64,000 nt of DNA from Gemmatimonadota bacterium (lineage in GTDB: Bacteria > Gemmatimonadota > Gemmatimonadetes > Gemmatimonadales > Gemmatimonadaceae), in assembly GCA_016712265.1 (NCBI GenBank), contig JADJRJ010000028.1:1178001-1242000 (forward strand). Reading direction: 5' to 3'. Made by a program: the position numbers and the translations under genes. This document shows, piece after piece, positions 52,095 to 60,420 of this stretch (position 1 is its first letter; every line of letters starts with the position of its first letter). A model generated the notes under the pieces. The model ran no database searches. It was given only the letters and a program-made list of their open reading frames with translations, and was not told the origin of the DNA.

Positions 52095-53393
52095 ATGTCG
52101 AGTCGTCGCGGTTTCGTCACCCAGATGATGCGCGCCGGGGTCGTTCTTCCCGCCTTTCGTCCCGATGCCTTCTCCCGCCTGTTTCGCGCTGGTGACATGG
52201 TCGGGGCGCGGACGCCAGGTGACGCCGCGACCGATGAGGACTACTGGGCGCAGATCCAGCGTGCGTTTGACGACGACCGCACCTACGTGAACCTCAACAA
52301 CGGGGGGGTAAGCCCGACACCCACCCACGTGCTTGAGTCGATGTTCAAGGACCTGAAGTGGTCCAACCAGATTCCCGTCTACTCGATGTGGCAGGATCTG
52401 GAGCCACGGGTGGAGAGCGTCCGCCGTGACCTGGCGAAGATGTTCGGCTGTGATCCCGAGGAGATGGCCATCACGCGGAACGCGTCGGAGGCCAACGAGA
52501 TCATGATCCTTGGCCTGGACCTCAAGCGCGGCGATGAGGTGATCGTCACGAACCAGAACTACGGACGCATGTTGACGACGTGGGATCAACGCGTGCGTCG
52601 CGAAGGGATCGTGGTCAAGTCCATCTCCTTCAAGGTCCCCCCGCCGAGCGATGACTACATCGTGGAGCAGTTCCGGGCGGCGATCACCCCGCGCACCAAG
52701 GTCATCGAGCTTACCCACATCACGAACCTCACGGGCCAGATCCTCCCGATCCGCAAGATCCAGCAGATGGCGAAGCCGCTGGGGATTGAGGTGTTTGTGG
52801 ATGGCGCGCATGCGTTTGCGCATTTCCCGTTCACGCGCGACGAGCTGGAGGTGGATTACTACGGCACGTCGCTCCACAAGTGGCTGTTCGCCCCGGTGGG
52901 GACCGGATTTCTCTACGTCCGGCGCGAGAAGATCGGCAAGCTGTGGCCCCTGATGGCGGCCGCGAAGGAGCAGGACAACAACATCCGGAAGTTCGAGGAG
53001 ATCGGCACCCACCCGGCCGCCAACCACAACGCGATCGCCCTCGCGGCGGCGTTCAACCGTGGGATTGGGCTCGAGCGCAAGGCGGCGCGCCTCCGCTACC
53101 TACGGGACCGCTGGGCCAAGCGGCTGCTTGCCGAGAACTCCCGCTTTAATATCCTGACGCCACTCGATGACCGGCAGTCGTGCGCGATCTGCCTGGTCAA
53201 CATCGAAGGCGTGGACACCCCCAAGCTGCAGCAGTGGCTGTGGGGCAAGCACAAGGTCATGACGGTCGCGATCGTGCATCCCGAGTTTCATGGTCTGCGG
53301 GTGACCCCGAGTGTGTACACGACGCTCGACGAAGTTGACCGCTTTGCCGAGTTGATGATCAAGGCCTCAAAGCAGGGGATCGCGGCGAACTGA
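52095..53393 (+). CDS. Tat-exported class V aminotransferase (isopenicillin N epimerase-like)
   Basis: 432 residues from ATG 52095 with GGAG upstream. The N-terminus MSSRRGFVTQMMRAG carries a twin-arginine pattern (SRRGFV) and a hydrophobic stretch, suggesting Tat export with cofactor bound. NLNNGGVSP, RNASEANEIMI and VDGAHAFAHF lead to the PLP-binding Lys in TSLHKWLFAP near residue 262, matching the IPN epimerase / cysteine-desulfurase-like fold. Substrate is unknown; periplasmic amino-acid racemisation or C-S/C-N lyase chemistry is possible. Confidence 0.88.
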   Translation: MSSRRGFVTQMMRAGVVLPAFRPDAFSRLFRAGDMVGARTPGDAATDEDYWAQIQRAFDDDRTYVNLNNGGVSPTPTHVLESMFKDLKWSNQIPVYSMWQDLEPRVESVRRDLAKMFGCDPEEMAITRNASEANEIMILGLDLKRGDEVIVTNQNYGRMLTTWDQRVRREGIVVKSISFKVPPPSDDYIVEQFRAAITPRTKVIELTHITNLTGQILPIRKIQQMAKPLGIEVFVDGAHAFAHFPFTRDELEVDYYGTSLHKWLFAPVGTGFLYVRREKIGKLWPLMAAAKEQDNNIRKFEEIGTHPAANHNAIALAAAFNRGIGLERKAARLRYLRDRWAKRLLAENSRFNILTPLDDRQSCAICLVNIEGVDTPKLQQWLWGKHKVMTVAIVHPEFHGLRVTPSVYTTLDEVDRFAELMIKASKQGIAAN

Positions 53394-53857
53394 TGGCCAG
53401 CTGGCTCATGAAGACCGAACCCGATGTCTGCTCGTTTGATGACATCTGGAAGGCCCCGAAGCGCACCACGGGGTGGGACGGGGTCCGGAACTACCAGGCC
53501 CGGAACTTCATGCGCGACCAGATGCAGGTCGGGGACGAGGTGTTCATCTATCACTCGAACGCGGAGCCCCCCGGGATCGCGGGGATTGCCCAGGTCGCCG
53601 CGCCGGCGTATCCAGACCCCACGCAATTTGACCCCGCCCACGCGCACTACGACCCGGATTCCAGCCGCGAGTCACCGCGATGGGTGCAGGTCGACGTGAA
53701 GGCCGTCAAGAAATTGCCGCGCTTCGTCAGCCTCGAGGCCCTGCGCGCCAACCCCAAGTTGGTCGGCATGCGGCTCCTGCAACGGGGGAATCGGTTGTCG
53801 ATCACCCCGGTCACCGCCGCGGAGTGGCGGGTGATCGTCGCGATGGGTGGTGCCTGA
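53393..53857 (+). CDS. EVE-domain protein
   Basis: 154 residues overlapping the previous stop by one base. WLMKTEPDVCSFDDI, WDGVRNYQARNFMRD and EVFIYHSNAEPPGIAG are the hallmark segments of EVE (PUA-like) domains, which bind modified bases in nucleic acid. The single domain covers the whole protein. Its role is probably RNA or DNA modification reading; the link to the aminotransferase gene is unclear. Confidence 0.92.
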   Translation: MASWLMKTEPDVCSFDDIWKAPKRTTGWDGVRNYQARNFMRDQMQVGDEVFIYHSNAEPPGIAGIAQVAAPAYPDPTQFDPAHAHYDPDSSRESPRWVQVDVKAVKKLPRFVSLEALRANPKLVGMRLLQRGNRLSITPVTAAEWRVIVAMGGA

Positions 53858-53870
53858 GGAAACGCTCAGG
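53853..53870. terminator. Short hairpin over two convergent stops
   Basis: CCTGAG pairs with CTCAGG across GAAACG. The stem contains both the TGA of the EVE gene and the stop of the convergent cyclase gene. It is weak and has no T-tract. Confidence 0.3.
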
Positions 53871-55017
53871 GGGTGAGCACGTGGACGCAGTTGCGTCCCG
53901 CGCGTTTCGCGTGGTACAGGGCCGAGTCGGCGCGCTTGATCCAGTCGAAGCTGGAATCGCCGAGGTTGATCTCGCCGACCCCGATCGTGAGGCTGAGCTT
54001 GGGCGGCTCCGCACCAGCCGCCACCTCGAGCGGGGGAAGGTCGGCGACGGCCTTGCGGAGTCGCTCGGCGAGCATCGCCGCGTTGTCCGCCGAGGTCTCC
54101 TGCAGGATGATGGCAAACTCATCACCGCCGTACCGGGCCACGAAGTCCACGCGCCGCAGGAAGGTCTTGGAGAGGCAGTTCGCGATTTGCCGGATGGCGG
54201 CGTCCCCGACGGGGTGGCCGTGCGTGTCGTTGATCGACTTGAAGTGATCCATGTCGACCATCATCAAGCACCCGGGCTTGCCCAGGAGTGTGTGCAACTC
54301 AATACTGCGCGAGATGTAGTCGTCGAATGACTTGCGGTTGTGCAGGCCGGTGAGGCCGTCGATGCTGGACTCCCGGCGTGCATCCTCCAGCTCGCGCCCC
54401 AGGTTCTTGAGCTTGTCGGCCAGGGAGGCGAACTGCTCGCGTTGCCGTTCCTTGCGGTGCTCGATGAGCTTTTCCATGACCCCGACGACCGCCAGTGCCT
54501 CGCGCTTCATGAGGTCGGTCGAGTTGGAATCCACCGCCACCCGCATGCGGTTCATCTGGTTGGTGGCGATCTTCGATTCTTCGGCTTCCTCCACGACGAC
54601 GGTGTGCACGGCCGAGACAAAGGCCCAGGTCATTTCGCGGAAGTCGTCCAGGACCCGCGTCACGTACTTGGCTTCGTCGCGGCGCGTCTCGTTGAAGTAC
54701 TGGGTGAGGCCCTTCCAGTCGCGGTAGAACACACCGGTGCCACTCTTGTCATCCGGGACGTCGGGACGGGGGGCACCGACCCCGGCGTGCATGCGCCACG
54801 CCTGCGTGGCGGCCCGGATCTCATCGGCCGAGCGGAGTTCGGTGTCAAACGCGTACTTGGCGTAGAGCTGCAGGAGGTTCGTGATCGCGTCGAGGACGAT
54901 CCCGGTTTCCTTGGAGAGCTGGTCGCCCTCCTTGGCCGGCGCCGCCGGCGGAGTCGCCACCGCGGGTTGCGCGGGCGCCTCGGTCCTTGCCCCTTTTGAT
55001 CCAAAGAAGGAGAGCAT
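53866..55017 (-). CDS. Diguanylate cyclase (GGDEF protein)
   Basis: 383 residues. The C-terminal GGDEF domain (about residues 215-380) has DGLTGLHNRKSFDDY, VDMDHFKSINDTHGH and the catalytic site RYGGDEFAI; an allosteric RxxD was not clear. The N-terminal 200 residues are soluble and helical with a likely coiled coil before the cyclase. It makes cyclic di-GMP, which often controls exopolysaccharide production. Confidence 0.93.
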   Translation of the reverse strand: MLSFFGSKGARTEAPAQPAVATPPAAPAKEGDQLSKETGIVLDAITNLLQLYAKYAFDTELRSADEIRAATQAWRMHAGVGAPRPDVPDDKSGTGVFYRDWKGLTQYFNETRRDEAKYVTRVLDDFREMTWAFVSAVHTVVVEEAEESKIATNQMNRMRVAVDSNSTDLMKREALAVVGVMEKLIEHRKERQREQFASLADKLKNLGRELEDARRESSIDGLTGLHNRKSFDDYISRSIELHTLLGKPGCLMMVDMDHFKSINDTHGHPVGDAAIRQIANCLSKTFLRRVDFVARYGGDEFAIILQETSADNAAMLAERLRKAVADLPPLEVAAGAEPPKLSLTIGVGEINLGDSSFDWIKRADSALYHAKRAGRNCVHVLTP

Positions 55018-55151
55018 CGTCCGTCAGCTGCTGGGGGTCGCCATGCGCCATGGCCGCGGGACAGGCTGGCCCCACCGACCGAACAGGCGCACTCCATCAG
55101 TATCGACCTGTCCGCGGAAAAACCACCGGACGGTCTGACCGAATGCGGCGC

Positions 55152-56096
55152 CTACGCGCGCCGCAGCTGGAGGAGCCACACGCCGGCCGCCAGTCCGATC
55201 ACGATGATGGCCTGCCGGACACGCTCTTGGGGGACGCGCTGAGCGAGCCGGGAGCCGCCGTACCCTCCAACCACGGCCCCCAGCATCATGGCCCCGGCGA
55301 GTGGCCAGTGGACCCGCCCCGATACCGCGAAGGTCAGCGCGGCGATGACGTTGGCGCTGGTCCCGCCCACGGCCTTGAGGCCATTCATCCTATGAATGTT
55401 GTTGAAGCCCATGAAGCCCAGCGCGGCGAGCATCAGGATGCCGATCCCTGCGCCGAAATAGCCCCCGTACACCGCCACGAGGAACTGGTAGACGAGCATG
55501 CTGGGAGGAGGAGGGCGGTCGATGGGGTCGCGCGCACTGTCGGTCGGTGATTGGCGGCCTCGGAGCGCACGCATCACGGGGCGCTGGACTATGAAGAGCA
55601 TGGTGGCCCCAAGCACCAGCCAGGGGACGACAGCGTCGAACCGCTCGGGCGGAGTGACCAGGAGGAGCAGTGCGCCGCACAGGCCCCCGAGGAGCGAGGG
55701 GAGAGCAAATCGTACCGCCCAGTCCCTGGATCCCCCGAGGACCTCGCGGTAGCCCAGGTAGGCACTGATCGACCCCGGAACCAGAGCGACGGTGGACGTG
55801 GCGTTCGCGGTGAGGGCAGGGACGCCGAGTCCAACCAGTGCGGGGAAAGTCAGGAGGGTCCCGCCGCCGGCGATGGAGTTGACCGCACTCCCCGCCGCCG
55901 TCGCGACGATGATCAGGAGCAGGCGCGCGGAATCGGGAGTGTCGAAGGGCGGCGTGGCGGGGTCTCCAGCTGGGGCGGGTATTGCCGCGGGACGCGGCTG
56001 CCGAAACCTAAGAGGTTGCCGCAACCGGGGAGCGGTGCGACCGGCCGATGCAGGTGCATCATGCTCCTCACTAGCTTTCTCGCATGCCCGCCGCAC
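55152..56096 (-). CDS. TauE/SafE (TSUP) family membrane exporter
   Basis: Up to 314 residues. The membrane part begins near residue 57 (ARLLLIIVATAAGSAVNSIAGGGTLLTFPAL) and shows the two-fold repeat of the family, with G-G-Y-F-G-A-G-I-G in the second half and about eight helices. The long Arg/Pro-rich N-terminus from ATG 56096 is doubtful; an internal TTG near 56023 is an alternative. Members move sulfite, sulfoacetate or similar anions. Only about 40 bases separate the annotated start from gltA. Confidence 0.82.
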   Translation of the reverse strand: MRRACEKASEEHDAPASAGRTAPRLRQPLRFRQPRPAAIPAPAGDPATPPFDTPDSARLLLIIVATAAGSAVNSIAGGGTLLTFPALVGLGVPALTANATSTVALVPGSISAYLGYREVLGGSRDWAVRFALPSLLGGLCGALLLLVTPPERFDAVVPWLVLGATMLFIVQRPVMRALRGRQSPTDSARDPIDRPPPPSMLVYQFLVAVYGGYFGAGIGILMLAALGFMGFNNIHRMNGLKAVGGTSANVIAALTFAVSGRVHWPLAGAMMLGAVVGGYGGSRLAQRVPQERVRQAIIVIGLAAGVWLLQLRRA

Positions 56097-56136
56097 GGAC
56101 GCGACGGGCCACGAGTTTCACCGGAGACCAGACGAC

Positions 56137-57474
56137 ATGAGCACGACCTCGACGCCGGGGGCGTCCGCGACCGATACGCTCGACGTACGCGACAACCGCA
56201 CGGGAAAGAGCTACACGATCCCGATCAAGGACGACACCATCCGGTCGGCCGACCTCAAGCAGATCAAGGTCAACGCCGACGACTTCGGGATGATGGCGTA
56301 CGATCCGGCGTTCATGAACACCGCGTCGTGCCGCTCGGCTATCACCTACATCGACGGCGACAAGGGCATCCTGCGCTACCGCGGATACCCGATCGAGCAA
56401 CTCGCCGAGCAGGCGTCGTTCCTCGAGGTCGCCTGGCTGCTGCGGCACGGCGAGCTCCCGACCCAGCCCGAGTACGACAAGTGGGTGCACAACATCACGT
56501 TCCATACGTATGTGCACGAGAACATCAAGCGGTTCCTTGAGGGGTTCCGTTATGATGCGCACCCGATGTCGATGCTGGGGAGTGCGGTGGCCGCGCTATC
56601 CTCGTTCTATCCGGAAGCGCGCCAGATCCATGACCCCGAGCAGCGCGACATCGCGATCGTACGGCTCCTGGCCAAGGTGCCCACCATCGCGGCGTTCTGC
56701 TATCGCCACGTCAAGGGCCTACCGTTTGTCTACCCGGACAACGACCTGTCGTACGCCGGGAACTTCCTGTCGATGATCGCGCGGATGTCGGAGTCGAAGT
56801 ACGAACCGAACGAGACGTTCGTGCGGGCGATCGAGGTGCTGTTCATCCTGCACGCGGATCACGAGCAGAACTGTTCTACGAACGCGGTGCGCGCCGTCGG
56901 ATCATCGCAGGTGGATCCCTTCAGTGCGGCGGCGGCGGGGATCATGGCCCTGTTTGGGCCGTTGCACGGGGGCGCGAACGAGCAGGTCCTCCGCATGATC
57001 GAGAAGATCGGCGACGTGAAGAACGTCAAGCCGTTCATCGACGAGGTGAAGAGCGGCAAGGGCGGCGAGCGCCTGATGGGCTTTGGTCACCGCGTGTACA
57101 AGTCGTACGACCCGCGCGCGAAGATCGTCAAGAAGCTCGCGTACGATGTGTTCAAGGTCGTCGGGATGGATCGGGATCTCGAGATTGCGCTTGAGCTGGA
57201 GCGGATCGCCCTCGAGGACGACTACTTCATCGGGCGCAAGCTGTACCCGAACGTCGACTTCTACACGGGGTTGATCTATCGCGCCATGAAGTTCCCGACG
57301 GACTACTTCACGGTGCTCTTCGCGATTCCGCGGATGGCGGGGTGGCTGGCGCAGTGGGAGGAAATGCTGCTCGACAAGGAGCAGAAGATTGCCCGGCCGC
57401 GCCAGATCTACACGGGCTCGGACGAGCGGGCGTACCAGCACTCCCTGGATCGCTACAAGCGGGTGAGCAAGTAG
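56137..57474 (+). CDS. gltA: Citrate synthase
   Basis: 445 residues from ATG 56137 (MSTTSTPG), with CCGGAG upstream. The catalytic residues are visible in GPLHGGANE (His), MGFGHRVYKSYDPRA (His) and YPNVDFYTG (Asp). Length and the N-terminal beta domain (LRYRGYPIEQLAEQ) fit type II bacterial citrate synthases. It condenses acetyl-CoA with oxaloacetate in the TCA cycle. It is monocistronic, ending in a strong hairpin. Confidence 0.97.
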   Translation: MSTTSTPGASATDTLDVRDNRTGKSYTIPIKDDTIRSADLKQIKVNADDFGMMAYDPAFMNTASCRSAITYIDGDKGILRYRGYPIEQLAEQASFLEVAWLLRHGELPTQPEYDKWVHNITFHTYVHENIKRFLEGFRYDAHPMSMLGSAVAALSSFYPEARQIHDPEQRDIAIVRLLAKVPTIAAFCYRHVKGLPFVYPDNDLSYAGNFLSMIARMSESKYEPNETFVRAIEVLFILHADHEQNCSTNAVRAVGSSQVDPFSAAAAGIMALFGPLHGGANEQVLRMIEKIGDVKNVKPFIDEVKSGKGGERLMGFGHRVYKSYDPRAKIVKKLAYDVFKVVGMDRDLEIALELERIALEDDYFIGRKLYPNVDFYTGLIYRAMKFPTDYFTVLFAIPRMAGWLAQWEEMLLDKEQKIARPRQIYTGSDERAYQHSLDRYKRVSK

Positions 57475-57493
57475 GGACACCTCGCGGGACAAC

Positions 57494-57525
57494 AGGGGGC
57501 GATCCGCCAGCGCGGGTCGCCCCCT
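57494..57525. terminator. Terminator between gltA and mutY
   Basis: AGGGGGCGA (57494-57502) pairs with TCGCCCCCT (57517-57525), a 9-bp perfect stem with a 14-base loop, followed by ATTCCTT. It lies 20 bases after the gltA stop and probably also serves the convergent mutY transcript. Confidence 0.65.
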
Positions 57526-57537
57526 ATTCCTTGCTGC

Positions 57538-58254
57538 CTAACGCTGCGCCGTCGCGGCCTGCCTCGCCCCGCGCGTCAGTTCCCGCTGCCGGGTGCGGCA
57601 GGCGTGGGCTACCGGACACACGTCGCACCGTCGTACGCGGGCGGTGCAGATGAGCGCGCCGAGTTCCATGAGGGCCTGGTTGTGCGTCCAGGCCGTGGGC
57701 CCGCGGCGCGGCAGGATCGCCTCCGCGATGCGCCAGATGCGCGCGAGGTCCCGCGCGCGCTTGGGGCGAAGGTGCGGGGCGAACACGCGGGCAATCACCC
57801 GGGCGACGTTCGTGTCGACGAGCGCGGCAGGCCGCTCGAAGGCGAACGATGCCACCGCTCCGGCGGTGTAGGGACCGATTCCGGGGAGGGCACGCAGCGC
57901 CGAGGGATCTGCGGGCAGCGTGCCATCTCCATCCCGCATGACGCGTCGTGACAGGGCGTGCAGGTTGCGCGCGCGGGCGTAGTATCCCAGCCCTTCCCAT
58001 TGCTCGCGGACGGCGGCGGGGCGTGCGGCAGCCAGGGCGTGCAGGGAGGGAAAGCGTTCGAGGAAACGCGCATAGAACTCCAGCACGCGGGACACCTGCG
58101 TTTGCTGCAGCATCAACTCAGAGACGAGGATGCGGTACGGATCGCGGGTGCGTCGCCAGGGCAGGTCTCGACCATGCCGGGCGAACCAGCGTCGGAGTCG
58201 ACGCGAGACATCCGGCGCGTGGACCGGTATTCGGCGGTCAGGGCGCGGCGGCAC
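57538..58254 (-). CDS. mutY: Short MutY-type A/G-specific adenine glycosylase
   Basis: About 238 residues from GTG 58254; no ATG fits, and this start overlaps the upstream gene by 17 bases. SELMLQQTQVSRV holds the catalytic Glu, RALPGIGPYTAGAVASFA the helix-hairpin-helix and LVDTNVARVIAR the catalytic Asp. ICTARVRRCDVCPVAHAC forms the C-x6-C-x2-C-x5-C iron-sulfur site. The protein ends 16 residues after the cluster, so the C-terminal NUDIX-like domain that checks 8-oxoguanine in longer MutY proteins is missing. It removes adenine from mispairs. Confidence 0.9.
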   Translation of the reverse strand: MPPRPDRRIPVHAPDVSRRLRRWFARHGRDLPWRRTRDPYRILVSELMLQQTQVSRVLEFYARFLERFPSLHALAAARPAAVREQWEGLGYYARARNLHALSRRVMRDGDGTLPADPSALRALPGIGPYTAGAVASFAFERPAALVDTNVARVIARVFAPHLRPKRARDLARIWRIAEAILPRRGPTAWTHNQALMELGALICTARVRRCDVCPVAHACRTRQRELTRGARQAATAQR

Positions 58255-58864
58255 GTCCCAGCAATCCCGCGTCCACGGCGAGCGTCGCGGCCAGCCAGAG
58301 TCCGACCGCAATGCTGGCCCAGCCGGACGCGGCCAGCAGGCCACGTCGTGCGTAGGACAAACGATCGGATGCCGCCTTCAGAGGCACCGCCATGAGGGCG
58401 GTCACCGTGGTCATCGCGACGACGGTCCCCAGGCCAAACATGGCGAGGTAGGCGAGAGCCTGCCGGGTATCCGTGACCGTGGCGAGCACCAGGAGCGCGA
58501 CCGCGGCCGACCCGGCCAGGCCATGCATCATCCCGACGAGTGCCGGTCGAGCGCTGGAGGCCGGGCGGTCTTCCGGTGTTCGCAGGTTCGTGACCCCGAT
58601 GGCGACCAGCATGAGGGCCACCCCGAACTCCAGTGCCTGGGCAACGCCTTCCGCCACGCTCACGCGAAACCAGGCGATAACGCCCCCGACGGCCAGGATG
58701 GTCGTACTGTGGCCCAGTCCCCAGAGTGCTCCCACCCGCGCGGCAGCGGTCACCGATGGGTGGCGCGCCACGATCGCGGCCACCGCCACCACATGGTCGG
58801 GGTCGAGTGCGTGTCGCAGTCCCAGCAGGAAGCCAAGGACCAAGAGCGAAAGGCCGGACAGCAT
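58238..58864 (-). CDS. Nickel/cobalt transporter (NiCoT/UreH-like)
   Basis: About 208 residues from ATG 58864; a TTG at 58900 is an alternative. Helix 1 contains GLRHALDPDHVVAV, the H-x4-D-H signature of NiCoT permeases, and GLGHSTTIL is the second family motif. Six to seven helices are predicted. It would import Ni2+ or Co2+, or act as a UreH-type metal exporter. No urease or hydrogenase genes are in the window. Confidence 0.83.
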   Translation of the reverse strand: MLSGLSLLVLGFLLGLRHALDPDHVVAVAAIVARHPSVTAAARVGALWGLGHSTTILAVGGVIAWFRVSVAEGVAQALEFGVALMLVAIGVTNLRTPEDRPASSARPALVGMMHGLAGSAAVALLVLATVTDTRQALAYLAMFGLGTVVAMTTVTALMAVPLKAASDRLSYARRGLLAASGWASIAVGLWLAATLAVDAGLLGRAAAP

Positions 58865-58942
58865 GCGGGGGAAGGAAAGCGACCCGTGCCCGAAGGACAA
58901 GTAGCGTCCAGCGACGGGTCGCGTCGCCTTGTGGTTCCGCCG

Positions 58943-60106
58943 TCAGTACTTCGGAATGGAAGGATCGACGTCGTCCGACCATCGCAGGATTCCGCCGTCG
59001 AGGTTCCAGACTCGGTAGAACCCAGCGGCGAGGAGGTCGCGCACCGCCCGGGCGCTGCGGGCCCCGCTGCGGCAAGCGACCACAATATCGCGGTCGCGCG
59101 GCAGGCCTGGCAGGGCCTCGCCTAACGAGCCGAGGGGGATGAGCTGTGCGTCCGGGTACGCGGCCACGAGGACCTCGTGGGGCTCGCGGACGTCGAGTAG
59201 CAGCAGGTCATCGCCCTGCGCGCGGCGGGCCACGAGCTCGCGCGGCGTGATCGACGGCACCTGGTCCGTGGCCTGCGGGGGCCGGATGCCGCAGAGTTGG
59301 TCGTAGTCGGCGAGCGCCGTGAGGGTGCGTGTTCCACACGCGGGACACTGCGGGTTGCGTGATGCCTTCACGGTGCGCCAGCGTGCACCCAGTGCGTCGA
59401 CGAGGAGGAGTCGCCCTGCGAGTGGCTCCCCGATGCCAAGGATCCACTTGAGCGCTTCGGTCGCCTGCAGGGTCCCGACGAGGCCGGGCAGGACGCCAAG
59501 CACGCCGCCTTCAGCGCAACTCGGGACGAGCCCTGCAGGGGGCGGTTCCGGATACAGGCATCGATAACAGGGGCCGTCCGGCGTACAGAAGACCGATACC
59601 TGTCCATCAAAACGAAAGATCGACCCGTAGGCATTCGGCACGCCGGCGAGGACGCACGCATCGTTGACGAGGTACCGCGTGGCGAAATTGTCCGTCCCGT
59701 CGACCACGATGTCGTACGCCTGGATGATCTCGAGGGCGTTGTCGCGGGACAGGCGCACGTCATGGGGGACGACCGTAACGTGTGGATTGACGTCGTGCAA
59801 ACGACGGATGGCGGAATCCAGCTTGGAGTGCCCGACCTCCGAGGTACCGTGCAGCACCTGGCGCTGCAGGTTGGTGACGTCGACCACGTCAAAATCCACG
59901 ATGCCTAACGTGCCGACGCCGGCAGCAGCGAGGTACAGGGCGGCGGGGGATCCCAGGCCACCGGCGCCAATGAGGAGGATGCGTGCGGCCTTGAGCTTGC
60001 GCTGGCCCTCCAGCCCCACCTCGGGGAGGAGCAGGTGGCGGCTGTAGCGTGTTAGCTCGGCGTGGGACAGTGCGTCGGGGCGGGGCGTGGCGATCACGGT
60101 GGACAT
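58943..60106 (-). CDS. moeB: MoeB/ThiF-type E1 adenylyltransferase with rhodanese domain
   Basis: About 387 residues from ATG 60106, preceded by GGAGG six bases upstream; a TTG at 60112 overlaps the moaD stop. LLIGAGGLGSPAALYLA binds ATP, the catalytic Cys is in VPSCAEGGVLG, and Cys pairs CYRC and CPAC fit the zinc site. Residues about 278-387 are a rhodanese domain with VACRSGARS active loop. It should adenylate the C-terminal Gly of the preceding MoaD-like protein and load sulfur on it. Together with hom and thrC, this suggests a sulfur-carrier route for homocysteine or a cofactor. Confidence 0.93.
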   Translation of the reverse strand: MSTVIATPRPDALSHAELTRYSRHLLLPEVGLEGQRKLKAARILLIGAGGLGSPAALYLAAAGVGTLGIVDFDVVDVTNLQRQVLHGTSEVGHSKLDSAIRRLHDVNPHVTVVPHDVRLSRDNALEIIQAYDIVVDGTDNFATRYLVNDACVLAGVPNAYGSIFRFDGQVSVFCTPDGPCYRCLYPEPPPAGLVPSCAEGGVLGVLPGLVGTLQATEALKWILGIGEPLAGRLLLVDALGARWRTVKASRNPQCPACGTRTLTALADYDQLCGIRPPQATDQVPSITPRELVARRAQGDDLLLLDVREPHEVLVAAYPDAQLIPLGSLGEALPGLPRDRDIVVACRSGARSARAVRDLLAAGFYRVWNLDGGILRWSDDVDPSIPKY

Positions 60107-60108
60107 GA

Positions 60109-60384
60109 TCAACCTCCGGCCACGGCGGGGACGATCACGATCTCGTCCCCCTCGCGCACGATCGTGGCGAAGCCGTTGGCGAGGCGGATGTCCTCATCGT
60201 TCAGGTACACTGTGACAAACGGGTACGGCTCGCCTGCGGCGTCCCGGAGGCGTGGTCCCACGGTTGGGAAGCGTGCCACGAGGTCATCGAGGGCTGCCCC
60301 GACGGTGGGGCCCTCGGCGTGAAGTTGGCGCTGGCCGCCAGTATGGGCAGCCAGGGCAGAGGGAAGGAAGATGGGTACCGGCAT
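60109..60384 (-). CDS. MoaD/ThiS-family sulfur-carrier protein
   Basis: 91 residues with the ubiquitin-like beta-grasp pattern and the diagnostic C-terminal Gly-Gly (VPAVAGG). FVTVYLNDEDIRL and EGDEIVIVPAVAGG match the family. The C-terminal Gly is adenylated and converted to a thiocarboxylate by the adjacent MoeB-like enzyme. Other MoaD/MoeA/MoaE genes are not nearby, so molybdopterin synthesis is not the only option; a role like the CysO or HcyS carriers is plausible. Confidence 0.88.
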   Translation of the reverse strand: MPVPIFLPSALAAHTGGQRQLHAEGPTVGAALDDLVARFPTVGPRLRDAAGEPYPFVTVYLNDEDIRLANGFATIVREGDEIVIVPAVAGG

Positions 60385-60420
60385 GGTCAGTGTGAGGAAT
60401 GCGAGAAGGTGGAGTTGCGG

